Assembly: GCA_946480925.1 (NCBI GenBank)
Contig: CAMLLU010000110.1
Coordinates: 1 to 12,697, forward strand
Reading direction: 5' to 3'
DNA length: 12,697 bases
DNA from: an uncultured Rivibacter sp.
Lineage (GTDB): Bacteria; Pseudomonadota; Gammaproteobacteria; Burkholderiales; Burkholderiaceae
Below, piece by piece: positions 7,339 to 12,697 of this stretch. Position 1 is the stretch's first letter. Each line of letters begins with the position of its first letter. The notes below the pieces were generated by a model. That model was not told the origin of the DNA and did not search any database. It worked only from the letters and a program-made list of their open reading frames with translations. Made by a program: the position numbers and the translations under genes.

Positions 7339-7791
7339 TCAGGCCTGGATGGAGCCGCCGCCCCTGGGGCCGCTGGTGAGGCCTTGGGCCGAATAGACGC
7401 CGCCGCCGTGCGAGCGCGGCATCAGCACGTCGATGGCGCGGTCGAGCGCGGCGGTGGCACGGGCCAGCGATTCGCGCTGTGCGGCGAGCTGGCCGCTGGC
7501 CTGCGCCAGGCGGTGGCGCAGCGGGCGCGGAACGGCGCCCTGGCGGGCGGCCTGCGTGAAGCCGTCCATGGCGTGGGCCAGGGCCTTGTGCAGTTCGGAC
7601 GCGTGGTTTTCGATGCCCCGGCTGTCGCGCTCGCGCAGCGCATCGCCCAGGGCGGCAAGGTGCAGTTCCACCCGCGCGATCAGGCCTTCGAGGGCATGGC
7701 TCGCTGCCTTGGCGCTCGCGTCTTCCAGGGCTTTGGCTTCGGGGCTGCCGGCGGGAGGAATCATCATGGCGTTTCGGCGAGTGGAGAGCAT
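7339..7791 (-). CDS. flgN: FlgN-type flagellar export chaperone
   Basis: A small, Ala-rich, almost wholly helical protein (about 150 residues), next to flgM, as expected for FlgN, the cytoplasmic chaperone for the hook-filament junction proteins FlgK and FlgL. Long amphipathic helices run from LEDASAKAASHALEGLIARVELHLAALGDAL through LAHAMDGFTQAARQ to ATAALDRAIDVLMP, and the tail GGGVYSAQG resembles the tail of other FlgN proteins. The start is unsure. ATG 7791 is used here. ATG 7767 and 7764, or a TTG at 7809, are alternatives, and none has a good ribosome site. It probably shares transcripts with flgM, 66 bases upstream. FlgN sequences are poorly conserved, so the call leans on context. Confidence 0.68.
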   Translation of the reverse strand: MLSTRRNAMMIPPAGSPEAKALEDASAKAASHALEGLIARVELHLAALGDALRERDSRGIENHASELHKALAHAMDGFTQAARQGAVPRPLRHRLAQASGQLAAQRESLARATAALDRAIDVLMPRSHGGGVYSAQGLTSGPRGGGSIQA

Positions 7792-7857
7792 TGCGAGACC
7801 GTCGCGCAAGGCAGCGGTGCCGGCTCGTGGCGCAGCCCGCTGCCCGAAGACGGCAGA

Positions 7858-8181
7858 TCAGTGTGAGGACTTGCCCAGCAGCTCTTGCGCGTTGGCGATC
7901 AGCTTGTCGGCAATGGCTTCGGCGTTGACGCTGAAGCTGCCGTCTGCGATGGCCTGGCGCATGCGTTCGACCTTGTCGGCGTCGAACTCGGCATTGGTGG
8001 CCGACAGCAGGCTGGACGCGGTGGCAGAGAGTTTCACGGTGGTGCTCCCGGACGCAGCGGAGCCGGCCTCTGCCTCCTTCAGCGGCGGCTTGGCCGCTGC
8101 CGCTTCGCCCGTCGCGCCCCGCGCGACGGCACCCGTCGTCGCCTGCGGGGGCGCCGGGGTGTTGTTGTTGCCGATCTTCAT
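7858..8181 (-). CDS. flgM: FlgM, anti-sigma-28 factor
   Basis: A 107-residue protein. FlgM binds sigma-28 (FliA) and blocks late flagellar genes until it is exported through the finished hook-basal body. The N-terminal half (MKIGNNNTPAPP, then Ala/Gly-rich) is low-complexity and probably disordered, as in the family. The C-terminal half carries the FlgM signature: VKLSATASSLL, then FDADKVERMRQAIADGSFSV and NAEAIADKLIANAQELL, the helices that contact sigma-28. The length is close to that of enteric FlgM (about 97). AAGGAG (8188-8193), six bases before the ATG, fixes the start. A sigma-28 promoter candidate lies 46 bases upstream of the ATG, so the gene is probably autoregulated late, besides possible read-through from flgA. 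Confidence 0.93.
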   Translation of the reverse strand: MKIGNNNTPAPPQATTGAVARGATGEAAAAKPPLKEAEAGSAASGSTTVKLSATASSLLSATNAEFDADKVERMRQAIADGSFSVNAEAIADKLIANAQELLGKSSH

Positions 8182-8187
8182 CTAATG

Positions 8188-8193
8188 CTCCTT
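8188..8193 (-). promoter_or_regulatory. flgM ribosome binding site
   Basis: AAGGAG on the minus strand, six bases before the flgM ATG. It fixes the start. Confidence 0.75.
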
Positions 8194-8226
8194 CCGGCCT
8201 CGCCGGGCCGAAACATGTCCTCCGGG

Positions 8227-8253
8227 CTTTCGGCGGCTGGCCGCAAGACTTGA
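8227..8253 (-). promoter_or_regulatory. Sigma-28 (FliA) promoter candidate for flgMN
   Basis: On the minus strand TCAAGTCT (8253-8246) is followed after exactly 11 bases by GCCGAAAG (8234-8227). The FliA consensus is TAAAGTTT-N11-GCCGATAA, so each half matches at six of eight positions with the correct spacing. It lies 46 bases upstream of the flgM start, in the 109-base gap after flgA, where enteric bacteria have the class III flgMN promoter. Confidence 0.72.
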
Positions 8254-8290
8254 GGACCCATTTGCAACATTTCGTTCATCGCGGGCGGAA

Positions 8291-9019
8291 TCACAAACGG
8301 ATCTCCACCTGCCGTTCGCCGACCGGGGTGCCGGTCACGATACGTCCGTTATCGGTACGCACGCGGGCAGCTTGACCCTCTATTCCGGGGGTGAGCGCCT
8401 GGCCCTCGGAAGCCACGGCAAATCCCGCGCCTTGTGCCACCAGCTTCACGGTCTCGCCGGCGGCGAACCACTGGCGGGCCCGCAGGTGGGCCTGCCGCAG
8501 CGTCTGCCCCGGAGCGAGTGCTCGCGCCAGCGGGCGGCCCACGGCGTCGGCGGCGTTCAGCAGTGCGGGCGAGCTTTCCTCGGCCAGGTCCACCTCGGCC
8601 GCGCGCAGGTCGGCAACGGTGAGTTCCTGGCCCTGGCCCAGGCTGGTGGAGGCCACCAGCGCCTGGCCGTAGACCTTGACGGTGACTGGCAGGTAGACGT
8701 TCCAGGCCACCGGGCCCTGCGTGCAGCGCAGGCCCACGCGGCTCCTGCCCCACAGGCGCGTGCCGGCGGGCAGGTAGGGCTGGATCTTCTGGCAAGGCGC
8801 GAGCTTCAGGCGCGCGTCGAGCTGGCCGATCGTGAATTCCACACGGGTGCCGGTCGGGCTGGCCTTGGTTTCACGCGAGAGCAGGGCGCGCAGTTCGTCG
8901 GTGGTGTCGGGCGGCTGCTGCGCCGCCGTCGTCTGCCCGCGCGCGGCCGCGGCGGCCACCATCAGCGCGGTGGCCACGACCAGATAGAACAGCACGGCGG
9001 GCAGGTAAGGGGACTTCAT
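8291..9019 (-). CDS. flgA: FlgA, P-ring assembly chaperone (periplasmic)
   Basis: A 242-residue periplasmic protein needed to assemble the FlgI P-ring around the rod. An N-terminal signal peptide is clear: basic start MKSPYLP, hydrophobic core about 8-26 (VLFYLVVATALMVAAAAA), and probable cleavage near residue 28. Two cysteines, Cys76 (LAPCQ) and Cys99 (GLRC), sit where the family has its disulfide. The C-terminal SAF/ChapFlgA domain includes AAGETVKLVAQGAGFAVASEG and RVRTDNGRIVTGTPV, with the typical ending VEIRL. Length compares with 219 in E. coli. ATG 9019 is preferred over the adjacent GTG 9022. It is divergent from flgB and shares with it a 145-base control region containing an FlhDC-box candidate. 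Confidence 0.93.
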   Translation of the reverse strand: MKSPYLPAVLFYLVVATALMVAAAAARGQTTAAQQPPDTTDELRALLSRETKASPTGTRVEFTIGQLDARLKLAPCQKIQPYLPAGTRLWGRSRVGLRCTQGPVAWNVYLPVTVKVYGQALVASTSLGQGQELTVADLRAAEVDLAEESSPALLNAADAVGRPLARALAPGQTLRQAHLRARQWFAAGETVKLVAQGAGFAVASEGQALTPGIEGQAARVRTDNGRIVTGTPVGERQVEIRL

Positions 9020-9063
9020 CACACGCTCACTGTAGAAGCGTTCGCGCCAGCGGGTGGCCCGGA

Positions 9064-9107
9064 AATGGCCGAAAGAACGGCCCTTATTCCCGCTAATGTT
9101 TTGCGAG
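9064..9107. promoter_or_regulatory. FlhD4C2 box candidate between flgA and flgB
   Basis: Left half AATGGCCGAAAGAACG (9064-9079) fits the E. coli consensus AAYGS-N3-AAATARCG at 12 of 13 defined positions. After an 11-base spacer, within the expected 10-12, the right half starts CGCTAATG (9091-9098), matching CGYTATTT at six of eight. The rest of the right half is weaker. Position in the divergent flgA/flgB region is exactly where the master regulator binds in enterics. Confidence 0.7.
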
Positions 9108-9164
9108 CCGCGGTCAAAGAATGCCAGCCATTCCGTTCAAAGCCCCCAAAGGGCAGGTGACGCC

Positions 9165-9569
9165 ATGCTGGACCGCTTGACCAACACGCTCGACTTCCAG
9201 AGCCAGGCCCTGGTGCTGCGCTCGGAGCGCCAGCGCCTGATCGCCAGCAACATCGCCAACGCCGACACGCCGGGCTACGTGGCCCGCGAGATGGATTTCG
9301 CCGCGGCCCTGAAGCAGGCCACCGGCCAGCTGCCCGTGGCGGGCGCGCTGGCCGCCACGCAGCCGGGGCACATCGCCCCCACCGCCGGCGCGCGCGCCGA
9401 GCCCAACCTGCTGTACGCCTCGCCCAGCCAGACCAACCTCGACCGCAACACGGTGGACATGGACCGCGAGCGCGCGAACTTCGCCGACAACGCGGTGAAG
9501 TACGAGGCCACGCTGCGTTTCATCAACGGGCAGGTGAAGACCATGCTCAGTGCCATCACCGGTCAGTAA
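9165..9569 (+). CDS. flgB: FlgB, flagellar proximal rod protein
   Basis: A 134-residue protein, close to the 138 of E. coli FlgB. It is exported by the flagellar type III system and forms the most cell-proximal rod, next to FliE. The N-terminal rod/hook signature SNIANADTPGY (28-38) is intact. The C-terminal helix (ERANFADNAVKYEATLRFINGQVKTMLSAITG) is the second half of the coiled coil typical of axial proteins. Several positions match family-conserved residues (for example DFQSQALVLRSERQRLIASN). ATG 9165 is preceded by AGGTGA (9155-9160). It is the first gene of flgBCDEF, 21 bases before flgC, and probably class II under FlhDC. Confidence 0.95.
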   Translation: MLDRLTNTLDFQSQALVLRSERQRLIASNIANADTPGYVAREMDFAAALKQATGQLPVAGALAATQPGHIAPTAGARAEPNLLYASPSQTNLDRNTVDMDRERANFADNAVKYEATLRFINGQVKTMLSAITGQ

Positions 9570-9590
9570 AAGACATCGGAGGAGTAGCAG

Positions 9591-9995
9591 ATGTCCATGC
9601 TTCGCATCTTCAACGTGGCCGGCAGCGCGGTGAGCGCGCAGAGCCAGCGCCTGAACGTGGTGGCCTCCAACCTGGCCAACGCCGACACCGTGGCCGGGCC
9701 CGACGGCCAGAGCTACAAGGCGCGGCAGGTCGTCTTCCAGACCGTGCAGATGGGCGACGTGGGCGCCGCCGGCGTGAAGGTGAGCCAGGTCACCGAAGAC
9801 CAGACCGCCGGCCGCCGCGTGCACGATCCCAAGCACCCGCAGGCCGATGGTGAAGGCTACGTGACCTACAGCAACGTGAACGCGGTGGAGGAGATGGTCA
9901 ACATGATCTCGGCCTCGCGCTCCTACCAGAACAACATCGAAGTGATGAACACGGCCAAGACGCTGCTGCTGAAAACGCTGCAGATGGGCTCGTGA
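9591..9995 (+). CDS. flgC: FlgC, flagellar proximal rod protein
   Basis: A 134-residue protein, the same length as E. coli FlgC. The N-terminus MSMLRIFNVAGSAVSAQSQR leads into the signature ASNLANADT (25-33). The C-terminal family motif is VNAVEEMVNMISASRSYQNN, followed by an amphipathic helix ending LLLKTLQMG. It is a type III secreted rod component that sits between FlgB and FlgF/FlgG. GGAGGAG upstream of ATG 9591 gives a strong start. The gap to flgD is 17 bases. Confidence 0.96.
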   Translation: MSMLRIFNVAGSAVSAQSQRLNVVASNLANADTVAGPDGQSYKARQVVFQTVQMGDVGAAGVKVSQVTEDQTAGRRVHDPKHPQADGEGYVTYSNVNAVEEMVNMISASRSYQNNIEVMNTAKTLLLKTLQMGS

Positions 9996-10012
9996 TCACG
10001 AGGAGCTGACAC

Positions 10013-10663
10013 ATGAGCACCGTTTCTTCCGTCTCCAACCCCTACGCCGCGCTGAACGCCGGCACCTCGGGCAAGAGCGAATCGACCGCGGAGGCGGCCG
10101 ACCGCTTCCTGAAGCTGCTGGTCACGCAGATGCAGAACCAGGACCCGCTGAACCCGATGGACAACGCGCAGGTCACGAGCCAGATGGCGCAGATCAGCAC
10201 GGTCTCGGGCATCGAGAAGCTCAACACCAGCATCGAGACGATGAGCGGCCAGTTCACGCAGATGCAGGCGCTGCAGGGCGCCTCGCTGGTGGGCCGCAAG
10301 GTGCTGCTCGAAGGCGACACGCTGGCCGTGGCCGACGGCAAGGGCGCTGCCGGCTTCGACCTTGCAGGCGCGGCAGACAACGTGAAGGTCGAGATCCTGT
10401 CGCCCTCGGGCCGCGTGATCGACACGCTGCAGCTGGGCGCCCAGAGCGCCGGCCGCCACGGCTTCGAATGGACCGCCACCGGCGTGACCGACAACAGCGG
10501 CCTGCGCTTTCGCGTGACGGCCACGACGGGCGCCGCGAAGGTGCCCGCCACGCCGCTGGTCGGCGACGTGGTGAACGCCGTCTCCACCACCGGCGACAAG
10601 CTTTCGCTCGAACTGCTGGGCGGCCGCACCGTGGCCTACAGCGACATCAAGGCGTTCTCCTGA
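10013..10663 (+). CDS. flgD: FlgD, hook-cap (hook assembly scaffold) protein
   Basis: A 216-residue protein (231 in E. coli) that caps the growing hook and is lost from the mature structure. The N-terminal secretion region holds the diagnostic FLKLLVTQMQNQDPLNPMDN (about 32-51), then TSQMAQISTVSGIEKLN. The C-terminal half contains the FlgD tudor/Ig-like strands, with VKVEILSPSGRVIDTLQLG and GRHGFEWTATGVTDNSG. The start follows GAGGAG. It lies 49 bases before flgE. Confidence 0.95.
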   Translation: MSTVSSVSNPYAALNAGTSGKSESTAEAADRFLKLLVTQMQNQDPLNPMDNAQVTSQMAQISTVSGIEKLNTSIETMSGQFTQMQALQGASLVGRKVLLEGDTLAVADGKGAAGFDLAGAADNVKVEILSPSGRVIDTLQLGAQSAGRHGFEWTATGVTDNSGLRFRVTATTGAAKVPATPLVGDVVNAVSTTGDKLSLELLGGRTVAYSDIKAFS

Positions 10664-10712
10664 ACCGCCGCCGCAGCAACCAAGACAACACAGGCATCAA
10701 CAAGGAATCACC

Positions 10713-11975
10713 ATGGGCTTCCAGCAAGGTCTTTCGGGTCTGAGCGCATCGAGCCGCAACCTCGACGTCATCGGCAACAACGTGGCCAACGCCAACACCT
10801 ACGGCTCCAAGGTCGCGCGCGCCGAGTTCGCCGACGTGTACGCCAACTCGATGAACGGCGCCGGCACCAGCAGCGTGGGCATCGGCGTGCAGGTGGCCGC
10901 GGTGGCGCAGCAGTTCACGCAGGGCAACGTGACCACCACCGACAACCCGATGGACATCGCCATCAACGGCGCGGGCTTCTTCCAGGTGAGCGACGGCGTC
11001 AACCCGACGATGTACTCGCGCAACGGCCAGTTCAAGATCGACCGCGAGGGCTACATCGTCAACAACCAGCGCCAGCGCCTGCTGGGCTACCGCGCCGACG
11101 CGACCGGCAACATCGTGCCTGCGCAGGCCACGCCCATCCAGCTGCCCACGGTGGGCATCGCACCGCGCGCCACCGACGACATCACGATGGAGCTGAACCT
11201 CGATTCACGCGCGGCCGTCACGCAGCCGGCCGCGGGCGGCATCGACTTCAACGACCCCACCACCTACAACAACGCCACGTCGGTGACGGCCTACGACGCG
11301 CTGGGCCAGGACATTTCGCTGACCTACTACTTCCAGAAGACTGGCAACGGCACCTGGGACGTGTACGTCACCGCCAACGGCAGCACCGTCAACGGCACCG
11401 CGGCCGCGCCGCTGCCCGTGACTTCGGCGACCTTCAACGCCAGCGGCACGGCGCCGACCTTCGTGCCCGACCCGCCCACGATCAACATCCCGGCCGGCCT
11501 CACCAATTCGTCGGGCGCCTTGATCGCCACGCCGCTGGCCATTCCGTTCGACATGAGCAGCGCCACACAATACGGCTCGAGCTTCGGCGTCACCGACCTC
11601 ACGCAGACCGGCTATGCACCGGGCCAGCTGACGAGCATCACGATCGAGGGCAACGGGATCATCATGGCCCGCTACTCGAACGGCCAGTCGCAGCCGGCCG
11701 GCCAGGTCGAGATCGCCACCTTCCGCAACCCGCAGGGCCTGCAGCCCATGGGCGGCAACGCATGGAACGCCACCTATGCCTCGGGCGATGCCGTGGTGGG
11801 CGTGCCGGGTGACGGCAACATGGGCGCGCTGCAGGCCGGCGCGCTGGAAGAGTCCAACGTGGACCTCACCGCCGAGCTGGTGAACATGATCACCGCGCAG
11901 CGCAACTACCAGGCCAATGCGCAGACCATCAAGACGCAGGACCAGGTACTGCAGACGCTGGTCAACCTCAGGTAG
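10713..11975 (+). CDS. flgE: FlgE, flagellar hook protein
   Basis: A 420-residue hook subunit (402 in E. coli), secreted by the flagellar type III apparatus and polymerised under the FlgD cap. N-terminal motif MGFQQGLSGLSASSRNLDVI, then NNVANANTYGSKVARAEFADVYANS (from about residue 21), then PMDIAINGAGFFQV. The C-terminal motif is EESNVDLTAELVNMITAQRN, ending QVLQTLVNLR, the paired helix of axial proteins. The middle (about 150-330) is the variable surface domain, rich in Thr, Asn and Gly. ATG 10713 is preceded by AAGGAA. It is followed by flgF after 39 bases. Confidence 0.97.
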   Translation: MGFQQGLSGLSASSRNLDVIGNNVANANTYGSKVARAEFADVYANSMNGAGTSSVGIGVQVAAVAQQFTQGNVTTTDNPMDIAINGAGFFQVSDGVNPTMYSRNGQFKIDREGYIVNNQRQRLLGYRADATGNIVPAQATPIQLPTVGIAPRATDDITMELNLDSRAAVTQPAAGGIDFNDPTTYNNATSVTAYDALGQDISLTYYFQKTGNGTWDVYVTANGSTVNGTAAAPLPVTSATFNASGTAPTFVPDPPTINIPAGLTNSSGALIATPLAIPFDMSSATQYGSSFGVTDLTQTGYAPGQLTSITIEGNGIIMARYSNGQSQPAGQVEIATFRNPQGLQPMGGNAWNATYASGDAVVGVPGDGNMGALQAGALEESNVDLTAELVNMITAQRNYQANAQTIKTQDQVLQTLVNLR

Positions 11976-12014
11976 TGACCAGCCACTGCGAGCGAACGCA
12001 GAGAGCGAGCAAAC

Positions 12015-12697
12015 ATGGATCGGATGATCTATCTGTCGATGTCGGGCGCGAAGGCGACGATGCAGCGCCAGGAGGTGTTGTCGAACAACCTCGCCAACGT
12101 CTCGACGGTGGGCTTTCGTGCCGAGCTGCAGGCGTTTCGCGCCGTGCCGGTGCAAGGCGATGGGGCCTCGACCCGCGTGTACGCGCTCGAAACGACCACG
12201 GGCTACAACCCCGACGCGGGCACCGTGACGGCGACCGGCCGCAACCTCGACGTCGCGATGCAGGGCAATGCGTGGCTGGCGGTGCAGGGGCTGGACGGCA
12301 CCGAGGCCTACACGCGTGCGGGCTCGCTGCAGGTGAACGCCGAAGGCGTGCTGGTGACGAGCGGCAACGGCTTGACCGTGCTGGGCGACGGCGGGCCGAT
12401 CACGCTGCCGACCAACACCACGCCTTCGATCGCGCCGGATGGCACGGTGACGGTGAAGCAGCCCAATGGCACGGTGTTGCCGGTGGGGCGGCTGAAGCTG
12501 GTGACGCCGGAGGCGCCGCTGGAGCGGGGCACTGATGGGTTGTTCCGTGCGCCTGAGGGGGACTTGCCGGCGGATCCGAATGCACGGTTGCAGGATGGGG
12601 CGTTGGAGGGGTCCAACGTGAGCCCGGTGGAGACGATGGTGGCGATGATTGCTGCGGCTCGGCAGTTTGAGGCGCAGATGAAGATGGTGCAGACGGC
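12015..12697 (+). CDS. flgF: FlgF, flagellar proximal rod protein (3' end cut by the window)
   Basis: The reading frame opens at ATG 12015 (MDRMIYLSMSGAKATMQRQE) and stays open to the last base, giving 227 residues plus two bases. E. coli FlgF is 251, so only about 20 residues are missing. The rod signature SNNLANVSTVGFRAEL is at about 23-38. NLDVAMQGNAWLAVQG marks the conserved FlgF/FlgG core. The C-terminal rod motif is LEGSNVSPVETMVAMIAAARQFE. It could be mistaken for FlgG, but its position directly after flgE and the MDRMIYLSMSGAK start fit FlgF. The ribosome site is weak (GAGAGCGAG). The final third uses more G-ending codons (gtg, ttg, ggg) than the rest of the flagellar genes. Confidence 0.93.
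   Translation, partial: MDRMIYLSMSGAKATMQRQEVLSNNLANVSTVGFRAELQAFRAVPVQGDGASTRVYALETTTGYNPDAGTVTATGRNLDVAMQGNAWLAVQGLDGTEAYTRAGSLQVNAEGVLVTSGNGLTVLGDGGPITLPTNTTPSIAPDGTVTVKQPNGTVLPVGRLKLVTPEAPLERGTDGLFRAPEGDLPADPNARLQDGALEGSNVSPVETMVAMIAAARQFEAQMKMVQT

Noticed and set aside
7231..8253. Plus-strand open frames opposite flgN and flgM
   Set aside because: Low-complexity Ala/Arg-rich translations. The minus strand has flgM with a ribosome site and promoter.
9068..9075. Second sigma-28 -10 element (GCCGAAAG) before flgB
   Set aside because: The bases 11 positions upstream (AGCGGGTG) do not resemble the -35. The sequence is better explained as part of the FlhDC box.
8372..9160. Plus-strand open frame opposite flgA
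   Set aside because: The minus strand encodes FlgA with a signal peptide and the paired cysteines, and this frame has no domain.

Overview
The window is GC-rich, gap-poor DNA that reads as the chromosome of a motile betaproteobacterium. A member of the Burkholderiales, probably Comamonadaceae, is most likely. This rests on codon and base composition, on a divergent flgNMA / flgBCDEF flagellar locus with FlhDC-type and sigma-28-type control sites, and on a YbaK-type gene of familiar form. The genus cannot be fixed from sequence alone. No rRNA, tRNA, insertion sequence, phage or CRISPR signal was seen.

Layout. (1) 57-536: a free-standing YbaK/ProX-type aminoacyl-tRNA deacylase, followed by a gap of about 200 bp with several stem-loops. 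(2) 741-7223: ten tightly packed plus-strand genes that look like one operon, closed by a hairpin terminator at 7272-7306. In order they encode an unknown protein; an adenylate isopentenyltransferase of the Ipt/Tzs cytokinin-synthase type; a winged-helix-like protein; a small MglA/Cvn-type GTPase; an unusual fusion of an ABC ATPase with a dual-specificity phosphatase; a roadblock-like protein; a clear roadblock/LC7 protein; a helix-turn-helix plus roadblock-like protein; another roadblock-like protein; and a VOC (glyoxalase-fold) plus PCP_red-like protein. (3) 7339-9019, minus strand: flgN, flgM and flgA. (4) 9165 to the right edge, plus strand: flgB, flgC, flgD, flgE and flgF, the last cut by the window.

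The ten-gene block is the candidate new system. A Ras-like GTPase, several roadblock proteins (the family that includes GTPase-activating and scaffold partners such as MglB and CvnB) and helix-turn-helix proteins recall the actinobacterial conservon (cvn) modules. Here they are combined with an enzyme that prenylates AMP, a tyrosine/dual-specificity phosphatase fused to an ABC ATPase with a degenerate signature motif and no permease, and a VOC/PCP_red protein. I infer a small-GTPase signalling module tied to a prenyl-nucleotide (cytokinin-like) product. The biochemical role is unknown.

The flagellar half is conventional. FlgB, FlgC and FlgF are rod proteins, FlgD is the hook cap, FlgE the hook and FlgA the P-ring chaperone. 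FlgM (anti-sigma-28) and FlgN (export chaperone for hook-filament junction proteins) lie beside flgA. A strong FlhD4C2-box candidate lies between flgA and flgB, and a good sigma-28 promoter candidate precedes flgM, which matches the enteric flgAMN/flgBCDEF regulatory design.
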